DNA from: Herbaspirillum rhizosphaerae_A
Lineage (GTDB): Bacteria; Pseudomonadota; Gammaproteobacteria; Burkholderiales; Burkholderiaceae_D
DNA length: 64,000 nt
Direction: 5' to 3'
NCBI RefSeq assembly: GCF_046025915.1
Contig: NZ_JAQQFR010000005.1
Span: forward strand, 62,001 to 126,000
Positions within the stretch are counted from its first letter, which is position 1, and every line of letters starts with the position of its first letter. A program made the position numbers and the translations under genes. This document shows positions 42,716 through 52,296 of the stretch, in pieces. The notes under the pieces were generated by a model. It saw only the letters and a program-made list of their open reading frames with translations, ran no database searches and was not told where the DNA came from.

Positions 42716-43902
42716 GAATGATTGGCGCGCTGCCCGATCTGTTCGAGCAGCCTCTGTCCTTCTTCACTGTTGAACCAGGCGGCATGGCCGAGGTAGTAAG
42801 TGTCGTACGCCAGCGAAGCATTTTTCTCCGAGCGCGTGATGCCATGGAAATAGGCCAGCTCGGCCAGTGCAAATTCCGCATGCACCAATGGTAGCAACGC
42901 TGCCAGCGCTTTCCATTGACGCGAAGTCAGCGGACGGATCAGGTGGTAGCCGTCCAGCAGGGCATCGAGCAGATCGGGATGCGCTACGTTCGGCTTGCCT
43001 GCCTGTGCATCTTGCGTATTTTGCGCATCCTGTATTGCCAGCCACTCGATGATATTGCGCTCGATCGCCGTCGCCAGATCGTGCAGGGCGCAGGTGCGGT
43101 CGCTGAGACCGAAGTCGAGGATAGTTTCCACACCAGCTGCCGCGCTGCGGTCGGTCCACAGCAGATTCGACGCATGCCAGTCGTTGTGTGTCCAGAGCGG
43201 TGTCAGTTCGTCCAGATAAGGGCGCAGCTTATCGTGGAAGGGCAGCAGCATCGTCGCGGTTTCATCGCGCCAGTTGCGCTGCTTCAGATAATCGCCAATG
43301 GCCGGGCGCTGTTCGACATAGCGTTGTAGCGCCGGCATCGGATCCTGCTGCGAAAAGATCGTGAAGCTCGATACCAGCGTCTGCGCCTTGCGCGCGGGTG
43401 CGGCGTAGTCTTCTGCAGCCAGATGCAGGCGTGCCAGCGCCTTGCCCGCTTCATGCGCGTGCACGCGGCTGGTGAAGGGCGTCCATGACACTGCGTCACG
43501 GTACAGGTCGATGCCCGAGGCCACGCTGTGCACTTCGTACGTCCAGTGATCATCCGTGATGGCGGTCGCGCCGTCAGTGGTGGTCAGCACTTCGCTTACA
43601 GCGATGCCGCGGCTGCGCAGGTGATTGATGAAGCCGTGTTCTTCGCTCAGGCCGTCAACGTCGCGCACCGAGATATGGTGGCGTTTAACGAACACTTCCA
43701 TCGTTGACGTCGTCATCACGCAACCCGCCGAGAACGGTCGCGGGCTATGCCACACCAGACGCTTCGGAATCCCGGCCTGCGGATAATGCTGCAGCACGCG
43801 TGTGACTTCGGCCGACGTCAGCGCCGGCCAGTCCGAAATCACCGCGTCGGCATTCATGCCGTGGCTGAGGACGCGGGTCAGGTGATGGGAAGCGGCTTCC
43901 AT
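42712..43902 (-). CDS. Aminoglycoside phosphotransferase (APH)-fold kinase
   Basis: A 396-residue protein of the APH/choline-kinase fold. The catalytic loop HNDWHASNLLW (HxDxxxxN) and the metal-binding DFGLSD are present, so it is probably an active small-molecule kinase. The substrate is unknown; drug resistance should not be assumed, as homoserine, choline and other substrates occur in the family. It starts 15 bases after the TonB receptor stop on the same strand, so they may be co-transcribed. An ATG at 43857 is an alternative start. Confidence 0.82.
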   Translation of the reverse strand: MEAASHHLTRVLSHGMNADAVISDWPALTSAEVTRVLQHYPQAGIPKRLVWHSPRPFSAGCVMTTSTMEVFVKRHHISVRDVDGLSEEHGFINHLRSRGIAVSEVLTTTDGATAITDDHWTYEVHSVASGIDLYRDAVSWTPFTSRVHAHEAGKALARLHLAAEDYAAPARKAQTLVSSFTIFSQQDPMPALQRYVEQRPAIGDYLKQRNWRDETATMLLPFHDKLRPYLDELTPLWTHNDWHASNLLWTDRSAAAGVETILDFGLSDRTCALHDLATAIERNIIEWLAIQDAQNTQDAQAGKPNVAHPDLLDALLDGYHLIRPLTSRQWKALAALLPLVHAEFALAELAYFHGITRSEKNASLAYDTYYLGHAAWFNSEEGQRLLEQIGQRANHS

Positions 43903-43917
43903 GCAGGCGCTCGCCGA

Positions 43918-46086
43918 TCAGAAATCGTATTGCACCGTCAGGCGCGCCAGACGCGGGGCACCGAGATGCAGGTAACTGTCGCCCAGCGACTCGCCGGTGT
44001 CTTTCCAGTAGCGCTTGTCGAAGATGTTGTCGACGGTCAGGCGCACGGTGGTTGGATGGCCGCTCATGCGGGTCTGATAGCGCAAGCCGGCGTTGAAGAT
44101 ATGGTAAGCCGGTACGGTGGCGCTCCCGTCGCGGGTGGCTGCCTTGCTGCCGCTGTACAGCCAGCTGCCTTGCAGATTCAGGCCCGGCACGGCTGCCAGC
44201 GCATAGTCGGCATACACCGCGCTGCGCACGCGCGGCACGTTGATTGCCTGCTTGCCGTCATAGGCTGCTGTGCCGGTACCGTCGGCGCGCGCCTGGATGA
44301 AGGCCATGCTGGCGACCAGGCGAAGCTGTTTGGTGACGTTGCCGGAGGCGCCGAGCTCGATGCCGGTATGGGTTTCCTTGCCTTGCTGGACGTAGGTGAA
44401 CGTGGTGCCGCTGGCGTCCGGTTGCGGATACTCATAGGCTTTCTTCATGCGGAAGATTGCCGAGGTAAAGCTCAGGTCTTTGCTCCAGTCGTATTTGAAG
44501 CCGGCTTCCAGTTGACGCGCCACCGACGGCGGCAGCGTCGTCGGATAGTTGCTTTCCCAGAAAGCGGCAGATGTGCCCATGCTCAGCGTCTCGGCATAGC
44601 TGCCATACAGCGACATGTTGGCTTGCGGTTTGAAGATCAGCGCCAGTTGCGGCAGGAACTGGTTGCGGTCGGTATCACGCGTGGTAACGCCGGTGGAGTT
44701 GTAGGTTTTTTCTTTCAGCCAGACCTGGCGTCCACCTGCCAGTACTTGCCAGCGATCGCTGAACTGTACGCGGTCGGTGAAGAAGATGGCTTGCTGGCGG
44801 CTATCCAGATTACGATACGACGCCGGAATAGGATCCGTCGCGGCTGGCAACACGGCCGGCGTTGCGGCGTAAATATTGTCGCTGCCGACCGGAATCGAAA
44901 TGCCATCCGACTTGTCGACCACGCGGCGCGACATGCTCAGGCCGGCGGTCAGACTATGTTTGATGAAGCCGGTGTTGAAGTTGCCCTGCAATACCGCCTG
45001 GCCTTCATCGTTACGGCGGGTGTCGTCGGGGCTGCGATAGTCGTAGACGTCAAAGTCGCCGTTGGCGGCGAAGGTCGGCGAGAAACTGGTCGCCACATTG
45101 CTGCCGTAAGGGAACGCCAGGTAGTCGTCGATGACGGCACGGCTCCGGCCGACGTTGACGTAGGCGCTCCAGTTGTCGTTCAACTCGACATCGAAGCGCG
45201 TATTCATGTTGAGCGAATCGATGCGTACCGGCTGCACCCAGGATTGCGGTGACAGCATGGTGCTCGGTGACACATTGGACGGCACGGTTTTTCCGCCCAG
45301 CAGTTGATAGCCGGCGACCGACTTCTGCGCTTTTTTCTGATATTCGATGTTGAACTGCAAATGCGCCGTGGACGTGATGTCCCAGTTCGCCGCGATCGAA
45401 GCGAAGTCGCGATAGCCGTTGCTGTTGTTGACGTAGGAATTGATATCTTCATGCGCAGCGTTGACGCGCAGTCCGAATTGCTTGCGATCGCCGAACAGCG
45501 TTCCCAGATCGGTCGACACATAGCGCGATCCGTTGGAGTCAGTGCCGAGCATGACCGAGCGCACATCGGCCGGGCGCTTGGTGACGTAATTGACCAGACC
45601 GCCGGCGTTGACGACACCGCCTTGCAGGCCGGACAAACCTTTGACGATTTCAACCTGTTCCTTGTTCTCCAGCGCGATGTTCTGTTCGCCGACAACGGAC
45701 AGGCCGTTGATGCGGTAACCGCTCGCCAGATCCAGCGGAAATCCACGCACACTGATGTTCTCGTAATAGCCGACCGGCGCATAGTTCTCGCCGACGCTGG
45801 CGTCGTTCTTGATGACGTCGCTGAGCAGGCGGGCTTGCTGATCCTTCCATTGCGCTTCGGTCACGACGGCAACCGAAGCCGGTGTATCGAGCAGCGGCGT
45901 GTCGCCGAAACCGGCGATGTTCGACGAGCGTGCGCGATAGGTCGAACCGGACGAGTCTTCAGCCGTAACGCTGACGGTTGGCAACGAACCGGCTTCGGCC
46001 GGTTCTTCGGCGCGAGCGCTGTTGATGAAGACGCACGGTGCGCTGGCCAGCGTCAGGGAAATGGCGAGAGGAGAAAAACGTTTCAT
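43918..46086 (-). CDS. TonB-dependent siderophore receptor
   Basis: A 722-residue outer-membrane transporter. It has a signal peptide (cleavage near NSARA-EE), a plug domain with DTPASVAVVTEAQWKDQ and ENISVRGFPLDLASGYRINGL, and a beta-barrel ending in the usual terminal phenylalanine (LTVQYDF). The siderophore-receptor subfamily fits best, but the ligand is unknown. I chose the ATG at 46086. No Fur box or FecIR pair was recognised nearby. Confidence 0.9.
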   Translation of the reverse strand: MKRFSPLAISLTLASAPCVFINSARAEEPAEAGSLPTVSVTAEDSSGSTYRARSSNIAGFGDTPLLDTPASVAVVTEAQWKDQQARLLSDVIKNDASVGENYAPVGYYENISVRGFPLDLASGYRINGLSVVGEQNIALENKEQVEIVKGLSGLQGGVVNAGGLVNYVTKRPADVRSVMLGTDSNGSRYVSTDLGTLFGDRKQFGLRVNAAHEDINSYVNNSNGYRDFASIAANWDITSTAHLQFNIEYQKKAQKSVAGYQLLGGKTVPSNVSPSTMLSPQSWVQPVRIDSLNMNTRFDVELNDNWSAYVNVGRSRAVIDDYLAFPYGSNVATSFSPTFAANGDFDVYDYRSPDDTRRNDEGQAVLQGNFNTGFIKHSLTAGLSMSRRVVDKSDGISIPVGSDNIYAATPAVLPAATDPIPASYRNLDSRQQAIFFTDRVQFSDRWQVLAGGRQVWLKEKTYNSTGVTTRDTDRNQFLPQLALIFKPQANMSLYGSYAETLSMGTSAAFWESNYPTTLPPSVARQLEAGFKYDWSKDLSFTSAIFRMKKAYEYPQPDASGTTFTYVQQGKETHTGIELGASGNVTKQLRLVASMAFIQARADGTGTAAYDGKQAINVPRVRSAVYADYALAAVPGLNLQGSWLYSGSKAATRDGSATVPAYHIFNAGLRYQTRMSGHPTTVRLTVDNIFDKRYWKDTGESLGDSYLHLGAPRLARLTVQYDF

Positions 46087-46129
46087 CGGTATTGCTTTAC
46101 TTTGCTTGAAGATGATGCGAACAGACTGT

Positions 46130-47275
46130 CTATTGTTGCCCGCGTGCGGTACGAACGGCGCGGGCCAGGTCAATCACCGACATGGCGTAGAAATAGCTGC
46201 GGTTGTACTGCGTGATGGCGAAGAAGTTGTTGGTCGCCAGCCAGTGATCGGTCGGCGCGGTACCGTTCTGCAAATCGACCACGCCATAGCGCAATCCCGC
46301 AGGCAGCTCTGCGCCGGGGACGACGCCGGCGGCTTTCAGCTCATCCGGCGAAAACTTGGCTTCGAGGCCTTGGTTGATCAGGTCTTCGGCTTTGGCTGCA
46401 TCGGTGACGGTGGCCGGGAAGACGGTTGGTTCGCCGCGTTGCCAGCCATGGATCTTGAGGAAGTTGGCAACGCTGCCGATGGCGTCCACCGGCGAGTTGC
46501 GCAGATCGATCTTGCCGTTACCGTCAAAATCGACAGCGTACTGACGGATGCTGCTTGGCATGAATTGCGGCCAGCCGATGGCACCGGCATAGGAGCCGAG
46601 CAACGAGAACGGATCGACATTCGACTCACGCGCAAACAGCAGGGTGTTTTCCAGCTCGCCACGGAAGAAGGCCATACGCGCGTCGCGGTTGGCGGTCTTG
46701 GGATAATCGAAGGTCAGCGTGGTGATGGCATCCATCACGCGGAAGTTGCCGGTGTTGCGGCCGTAGACGGTTTCCACGCCGATGATGCCGACGATGATCT
46801 CGGCCGGCACACCGTATTGTGCTTCTGCCCGGGACAGCGCCAGTTCGTGTTCATTCCAGAAATCGACGCCGGCGTTGATGCGTTTCGGCTCGACGAAACG
46901 AGCGCGGTAGGCTTGCCAGTTTTTCGGCTTGCCGCTGGGTGCGGGTTTGATCAGCTGGATCGCGGTGTCGAGATAACGTGCCTTGTTGAAGACAGCTTGC
47001 AGTGTGGCTTTGTCGAAACCGTTGCGCTCGACCATCTCGTCGATGAAGGCGTTGACTTCCTTCCACTGGCTGAAGTTGGCGAATTCGCCGTCGTCGGCTT
47101 GGGCGGCTTTCTTCTTCGGCTTGGCTTTTTGCTTGGTGGCTTTACTGCCGGCCTTGCTCTTGGACGTAGCGGTCGTCGACTCCGCATGGACGGCCACCGG
47201 GTTCAGGAAAGCCAGGGAAAGTGCCAACAAGCCAAGCAGGGAAGTGGGAAAGCTGAAGCGGAAGCTATGTTTCAT
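46130..47275 (-). CDS. Lytic murein transglycosylase (MltB-like)
   Basis: A 381-residue periplasmic enzyme that cuts peptidoglycan between MurNAc and GlcNAc. A signal peptide is followed by a lysine-rich stretch (about residues 45-60), then the MltB fold with the catalytic glutamate in IIGVETVYGRNTG and the motif GSYAGAIGWPQFMPSS. No lipobox is seen, so it may be soluble rather than lipid-anchored. I chose the ATG at 47275; others at 47281 and 47299 are possible. It lies 43 bases upstream of the TonB receptor gene. Confidence 0.9.
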   Translation of the reverse strand: MKHSFRFSFPTSLLGLLALSLAFLNPVAVHAESTTATSKSKAGSKATKQKAKPKKKAAQADDGEFANFSQWKEVNAFIDEMVERNGFDKATLQAVFNKARYLDTAIQLIKPAPSGKPKNWQAYRARFVEPKRINAGVDFWNEHELALSRAEAQYGVPAEIIVGIIGVETVYGRNTGNFRVMDAITTLTFDYPKTANRDARMAFFRGELENTLLFARESNVDPFSLLGSYAGAIGWPQFMPSSIRQYAVDFDGNGKIDLRNSPVDAIGSVANFLKIHGWQRGEPTVFPATVTDAAKAEDLINQGLEAKFSPDELKAAGVVPGAELPAGLRYGVVDLQNGTAPTDHWLATNNFFAITQYNRSYFYAMSVIDLARAVRTARGQQ

Positions 47276-47346
47276 CGACATGGATAGGCACAAGTTCATG
47301 GAAATTCAGGACAATCGGAATGCTTCATCGCGCCGCTGCTCGTAAG

Positions 47347-47370
47347 CTGGCTGACAGGCAAGTCAGCCAG
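47347..47370. promoter_or_regulatory. 9-bp inverted repeat upstream of the mltB-like gene
   Basis: CTGGCTGAC (47347-47355) and GTCAGCCAG (47362-47370) are perfect complements around 6 bases. On the minus strand a TATACT that could be a -10 lies directly upstream, so the repeat would span the start of the mltB-like transcript as an operator or a 5' hairpin. Confidence 0.45.
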
Positions 47371-47518
47371 TATACATGAACGACTGGGCGGTCCGTACCA
47401 CGCCCGCCTCGAGGATGTACACTAGCATCACGGCCCGACGTCTTTGAAACGGATGCATGGACGGTGGAGACAAGAACGGGCGAGACCTGCTCACGGGCAG
47501 CTATTCAAAAAGACAACA

Positions 47519-48460
47519 ATGACTACCGCTTTCTATACGCATTCCGACTGCCAGCGCCATGAGATGGGTGAATGGCATCCCGAGACACCGCTGCGCCTGC
47601 AGGCGATTGAAGATCAACTGATCAGCAGCCGCATCGACCAGTTTCTGGATCGCCGCGAAGCGCCGTTGGCTGACATCGCCGACATCGAACGCATCCATAC
47701 CGCCAATGCGGTCTCCCTGATTCGCGACAACGCTGCTGCGCTGGCCGAGAGCGGCGCTGCACACTATCCGCTCGATGGGGACACTTCCATCAATCAGCAC
47801 AGTTGGAAGGCTGCCTTGCGCGCCGCCGGTGCGGCCGTGGCCGCAACGGATGCGGTTATCTCCGGCGAGCTGGAAAACGCCTTTTGCTCGGTGCGTCCGC
47901 CAGGGCATCACGCCACGCCGACGACGCCGATGGGTTTTTGCCTGTTCAACAACGTCGCCATCGCGGCGCGCCACGCCATCGACGTGCATGGGCTCGAGCG
48001 CGTCGCCATTGTTGATTTTGACGTGCATCACGGCAACGGCACCGAAGAGGCCTTCAAGCACGATCCGCGCGTGCTGATGGTGAGTTTCTTCCAGCATCCG
48101 TTCTATCCGTTCAGCGGCGCCGATCCCGCTGAGCCGCATATCCTCAACGAGCCGCTGCCGGCGTATACCGCAGGCGATGTCGTGCGCAAGCTGGTGACGG
48201 ACAAATGGCTACCGGCGCTGCATGCACATCAGCCGCAGATGATTTTTATCTCGGCCGGTTTTGACGCGCACCGCGAAGACGACATGGGGCAGATGGCGCT
48301 GGTGGAGGCCGATTACGCCTGGATGACGAAGCAGATCATGGACGTGGCGCGGCAACATTCCAGCGGCCGTATCGTCAGTTGTCTGGAGGGCGGCTACAAC
48401 CTGTCAGCGCTGGGCCGCAGCGTGGTGGCGCATCTCAAGGTGCTCGCCGATCTGGATTGA
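47519..48460 (+). CDS. Histone deacetylase family (acetylpolyamine amidohydrolase-type) protein
   Basis: A 313-residue zinc hydrolase of the arginase/deacetylase fold. The catalytic histidines are in SVRPPGHHATPTTPMGFCLFN, the zinc ligands in DFDVHHGNGT and SAGFDAHREDD, and the late tyrosine in LEGGYNL. Bacterial members usually deacetylate small amides such as acetylated polyamines. I chose the ATG at 47519. It meets the convergent LysR gene after 8 bases. Confidence 0.9.
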   Translation: MTTAFYTHSDCQRHEMGEWHPETPLRLQAIEDQLISSRIDQFLDRREAPLADIADIERIHTANAVSLIRDNAAALAESGAAHYPLDGDTSINQHSWKAALRAAGAAVAATDAVISGELENAFCSVRPPGHHATPTTPMGFCLFNNVAIAARHAIDVHGLERVAIVDFDVHHGNGTEEAFKHDPRVLMVSFFQHPFYPFSGADPAEPHILNEPLPAYTAGDVVRKLVTDKWLPALHAHQPQMIFISAGFDAHREDDMGQMALVEADYAWMTKQIMDVARQHSSGRIVSCLEGGYNLSALGRSVVAHLKVLADLD

Positions 48461-48468
48461 ACGCCGTG

Positions 48469-49344
48469 CTACGCCGCTTCCAGCTTGTCATAAGCGGCGA
48501 CAATCGCATCTGCCACCGCACGCACGCGGGCAGTGCGGTTGAGGTCGTCATGCAGTACCAGCCACATGTCGTAAGGCTCTGAGCGATCCGGCCATAGCCG
48601 CACCAGTTGTGGCATGGTGTCCGCCATATAGGTTGGCAATTCGCCGATGCCTAATCCCGCCGCCACCGCTTCCATCAGCATCAATCCTGAACTGACTTCC
48701 ATCGCCACCCGGGCGTTGGCGGTCGACTCGCCGCAAATGGTTTCGATTTGCGAGGTGTAGATCGCGCGTTGATAAATCACCACATCGTGTCCCGCCAAGG
48801 CCGAGCCGGGCTGCGGCACGCCATGTCTTTCGACATAAGCCCTGGATGCATACAAACCAACGGCAAGCCGCTTCAGATGGCGCGAGATCAGATCCGGACT
48901 GGTCGGACGCAGGCTGCGAACCGCCAGATCGGCTTCGCGCCGGGTGAGGTTGGAGACTTGCGTCGAAGTCGTCAATACCACACGGATCGCCGGGTGCTCG
49001 ACCGCCAGTAATTGCATGGCCGGCATTAGCACATGCTTGGCCATGGTGTCGGTGGCCGCCACGCGCACTACGCCACACAGACGTTCGTCGATGCCCTGCA
49101 TCTGGCGTTGCAGCTGGTCGGCGGCTTGTTCCATCTTTTCCACGGCGGCAATCGCCAGATCGCCTGCAGGTGTGGCGACATAGCCGGCTGGCGTGCGCAG
49201 GAAAAGGCGCGCGCCCAGCGATTTTTCCATCGCGTTGAGCCGACGGCCGACGGTAGCCTGGTCGATCTGCAATTGCTCGGCAGCGCCGCGCAGCGTGCCG
49301 GCCCGCTGTATTGCCAGAAAAATACGCGCGTTATCCCAGTCCAT
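48469..49344 (-). CDS. LysR family transcriptional regulator
   Basis: A 291-residue regulator with an N-terminal helix-turn-helix (AGTLRGAAEQLQIDQATVGRRLNAMEKSLGARLF) and an effector-binding domain. It is divergent from a DHA2-type drug exporter, with 195 bases between, and is its likely regulator. A TGATGCA-N4-TGCATCA palindrome 47 bases upstream of its ATG is the obvious candidate binding site. Confidence 0.92.
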   Translation of the reverse strand: MDWDNARIFLAIQRAGTLRGAAEQLQIDQATVGRRLNAMEKSLGARLFLRTPAGYVATPAGDLAIAAVEKMEQAADQLQRQMQGIDERLCGVVRVAATDTMAKHVLMPAMQLLAVEHPAIRVVLTTSTQVSNLTRREADLAVRSLRPTSPDLISRHLKRLAVGLYASRAYVERHGVPQPGSALAGHDVVIYQRAIYTSQIETICGESTANARVAMEVSSGLMLMEAVAAGLGIGELPTYMADTMPQLVRLWPDRSEPYDMWLVLHDDLNRTARVRAVADAIVAAYDKLEAA

Positions 49345-49390
49345 GATCCCAGCCCATGCTTGTTTTCAGCGAAATTGAAGAGTGATTGAG

Positions 49391-49408
49391 TGATGCATTT
49401 TTGCATCA
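49391..49408. promoter_or_regulatory. LysR operator candidate between lysR and the MFS gene
   Basis: TGATGCA-TTTT-TGCATCA is a perfect 7-bp inverted repeat in the divergent intergenic region. Confidence 0.55.
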
Positions 49409-49539
49409 TAGTCATGAGGTTATGCTTATTTATTGCATTGTGAAAGAAGCATAAAATGGCACCTTGCTCGTATTCCCGGTTGCCAGGCTGGCCTTGAGAA
49501 GCACGTTTGCCAGCATCCCCACAGAAAGAGAAGTGCCCC

Positions 49540-51003
49540 ATGTCAACACAATGTCCTTCGCAGACGGTGTCTGCAACCGCGGCTGCAGCCCTGCCTGCCG
49601 CTGCTAAGCTGAAAACACTTCACCCTGCCCATGTTGGCTTGCTGCCCCTGATCACGCTCGCCATCGGCTTCGTCATGGCCATGCTGGACGTGACCGTCGT
49701 CAATGTCGGTCTGTCATCGATTGAGAAAAGCCTCGCCACACCGCTCAGCATGCTGGTGTGGATCGTCGACGGCTACACGCTGAGCTTTGCCGCCATGCTG
49801 CTGGTCGGCGGCGCGCTGGCGGATCGTTACGGCGCCAAAAATATTTACTTGCTTGGCCTGGTGCTGTTCGTGGTGGCATCGCTGCTATGCGGTGCGGCGC
49901 CGAATGGCGGTATGCTGGTCGCGGCGCGTTTGCTGCAAGGTCTGGGGGCGGCGTTCTTCATGCCGAGTTCTTTGAGCCTGCTGACACATGTCTATGAAGA
50001 TGATCGCGTACGTGCCCGCATGCTGGGCGTGTGGTCGGCGACAGTCGGCGGCGCAGCGGCAGTCGGCCCACTGGTGGGCGGCATCCTGATTCATTCTTTC
50101 GGCTGGCGCAGCGTGTTTTTGATCAACGTGCCGGTCGGCTTGCTGGGCCTGTTCATGGCCGTCAAGATGATTCCTGCGGTGGAAAAGCACATGCGCGCGC
50201 TGACCATCACCAGCCACTTCCTCGGTGTACTGATGTTGGCGGCGCTGAGCTTTGTGCTGATTCAAGGCCCGGTCTACGGCTGGACGTCGATGCCTATTAT
50301 CACCGCCGTCATCGTCGTGCTGTTGGCTTTGGGTACGCTGGTGCAGCGTGAACGCAGCGGGTCGGTGCCGTTGTTGCCACGTGCCTTGTTCGCCACGCCA
50401 CAATTCGCGGCAGCCAACGGCATCGGCTTCCTGATCAACTTCGGCGTGTACGGTCAGTTCTTTTTCCTGGCGTTGTTCCTGCAGCAGGCACGTGGGGCGG
50501 ATGCTTTGCAAACCGGTTTGCAGATGGTGCCGATGATGGCGGTGATTTTCATCGGCAATTTGAATTCGGGACGCATGACTGCGCGTTGGGGGCCACGTTT
50601 GCCGCTGCGCCTGGGCTTGACGGTCGGCGCCGTGTTTTCGGCATTGCAGATGGCGCTGACGCCTGAGACGCCGTACTGGATGGTGGCTGTCGCTGGCGCG
50701 TTGGCCAATCTGGGTATCAGCACTGCAATTCCGGCCATGACTACCGCCGTTATGCAAGTCGCCGGCAAGGTCAATTCCAACAGCGCTGCCGCCGCCTTGA
50801 ACGCAAATCGCCAGATCGGCGCGCTGGTTGGCGTGGCGCTCATGGGGGCGATCCTGCATACCTTTACCGGCTGGACGACCCGCATCATGTTGGCTTACGG
50901 TGTGATCGCCATCGTCTATGTACTGGCGCTGGTGTTGGTATTGCGTTACATCAATACGCGCTCGGCGACGACCACTGCACCGGTTGCCCCAGCTGGCGAA
51001 TAA
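49540..51003 (+). CDS. MFS drug exporter, DHA2 family (EmrB/QacA type)
   Basis: A 487-residue inner-membrane exporter with about 14 membrane segments. Motifs include LDVTVVNVGLSSIEKSL near the first helix, GGALADRYGAKNIYLLGL (motif A) and the antiporter signature region GGAAAVGPLVGGIL (motif C). I chose the ATG at 49540 with GAGAAG upstream. No EmrA-type adaptor is next to it. It is divergent from a LysR gene. Confidence 0.9.
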   Translation: MSTQCPSQTVSATAAAALPAAAKLKTLHPAHVGLLPLITLAIGFVMAMLDVTVVNVGLSSIEKSLATPLSMLVWIVDGYTLSFAAMLLVGGALADRYGAKNIYLLGLVLFVVASLLCGAAPNGGMLVAARLLQGLGAAFFMPSSLSLLTHVYEDDRVRARMLGVWSATVGGAAAVGPLVGGILIHSFGWRSVFLINVPVGLLGLFMAVKMIPAVEKHMRALTITSHFLGVLMLAALSFVLIQGPVYGWTSMPIITAVIVVLLALGTLVQRERSGSVPLLPRALFATPQFAAANGIGFLINFGVYGQFFFLALFLQQARGADALQTGLQMVPMMAVIFIGNLNSGRMTARWGPRLPLRLGLTVGAVFSALQMALTPETPYWMVAVAGALANLGISTAIPAMTTAVMQVAGKVNSNSAAAALNANRQIGALVGVALMGAILHTFTGWTTRIMLAYGVIAIVYVLALVLVLRYINTRSATTTAPVAPAGE

Positions 51004-51087
51004 GTATCGGTTGTACGTTCTTTTTGGAAGCAAATAGGCCGCAGGCCGTAAAATAGCGGCTTATTTTGCAAAAAAGAAGAATTCCGC

Positions 51088-52041
51088 ATGTCTATTCAAT
51101 GGTTCCCAGGTCACATGAACGCCGCCCGCAAGAAGGCGGCGGAAGCGATGGAAAAGGTCGACCTGGTCATCGAGGTGCTCGACGCGCGCCTGCCGCAGGC
51201 CAGCTGTAACCCGATGATTGAGCAGATTCGTCTGTTTCGTCAGCGCCCTTGCCTGAAGATCCTCAACAAGAGCGATCTGGCCGATCCGGCCGTCACGCAA
51301 GCCTGGATCGCGCATTACAACAGTCAGAAAAACGTCAACGCCGTCGCCCTGAGCTGCAAGAAGCCCAGCGACGTCGCCAAGGTGCCCAAGCTGGCACTGG
51401 CGCTGGCATCGCACCGCGGCACGCCGCTCAAGCCCCTGCGCATGATGATCATGGGCATTCCCAACGTCGGCAAGTCGACGCTGATGAATGCACTGCTCAA
51501 GAAGCGCGTGGCTGCCGTCGGCGACGAGCCGGCCGTGACCAAGACCCAGCAGCGTCTTTACCTGGGCAACAACATGGTGCTGATCGATACGCCCGGCATG
51601 CTGTGGCCGAAGATCATGCATCCGAGCGATGGCCTGATGCTGGCAGCCAGTCACGCGGTCGGCAGCAACGCACTGATCGAAGAAGAAGTCGCAACCTTTC
51701 TCGCCGATGAGTTGCTCAAGCGCTATCCGCAATTGCTGGCGGCGCGCTATGGTTTCAAGACCGAAGGCATGGATGGCGTGGCGGTAGTGGAAGGTGTGGC
51801 AGCCAAGCGCGGCTTCCGTCTCAAGGGCGGCGATTTCGATTATGAGAAAGCCGCACATACTTTCCTGCAAGACTATCGTACCGGCGCGCTCGGACGCATC
51901 ACACTGGAAACGCCGCAGACACGCGCTGAATTGCTGGCCGCCTATCAGGAAGAACTGGCGATTGCCGCCGCGGAAGAGGCCGCAGAACTCGCGGCAGCCG
52001 AGGCTGAGGAAGCAGAAAGAAATCGCGGCCGTCCTGAGTAA
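51088..52041 (+). CDS. ylqF: Ribosome biogenesis GTPase YlqF/RbgA
   Basis: A 317-residue circularly permuted GTPase linked to 50S ribosome assembly. The G motifs come in the permuted order: NKSD (G4) near residue 60, GIPNVGKST (G1) near 126, then DTPG (G3) near 170. The start MSIQWFPGHMNAARKKA is typical. The C-terminal 35 residues are alanine/glutamate-rich and end beyond the usual domain. It is followed by a terminator. Confidence 0.93.
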   Translation: MSIQWFPGHMNAARKKAAEAMEKVDLVIEVLDARLPQASCNPMIEQIRLFRQRPCLKILNKSDLADPAVTQAWIAHYNSQKNVNAVALSCKKPSDVAKVPKLALALASHRGTPLKPLRMMIMGIPNVGKSTLMNALLKKRVAAVGDEPAVTKTQQRLYLGNNMVLIDTPGMLWPKIMHPSDGLMLAASHAVGSNALIEEEVATFLADELLKRYPQLLAARYGFKTEGMDGVAVVEGVAAKRGFRLKGGDFDYEKAAHTFLQDYRTGALGRITLETPQTRAELLAAYQEELAIAAAEEAAELAAAEAEEAERNRGRPE

Positions 52042-52070
52042 TGGCATGGCACCGTGTTTCGGCAAGGAAA

Positions 52071-52094
52071 AAGCTCGCTCAGGCGGGCTTTTTT
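52071..52094 (+). terminator. Intrinsic terminator after ylqF
   Basis: AAGCTCGC pairs with GCGGGCTT (one T-G pair) around TCAG, and a run of T residues follows to 52094. A residues 5' of the stem can extend it. Confidence 0.8.
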
Positions 52095-52296
52095 ATTGCG
52101 TGCGGGGAGCGATGTTGCACCCATGTTGCCGCCGGGCTTGTATCCGATAGCAGGCAGCCGTAATGAGTTGTAAAAAACGTGTCGGCCAGCCTGCTTCGAT
52201 CTTACATTGCGAGGTATTCCGCATTCCGCTTGCTTCGGTGGTTTTGTATTGACCTGACATCCATGCGTGCAATGACTTTACTGATACGAGGTAATC

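Noticed and set aside
42712..43902. Aminoglycoside resistance gene
   Set aside because: The APH fold is shared by many metabolic kinases. The sequence gives no evidence of a drug substrate or mobile context.
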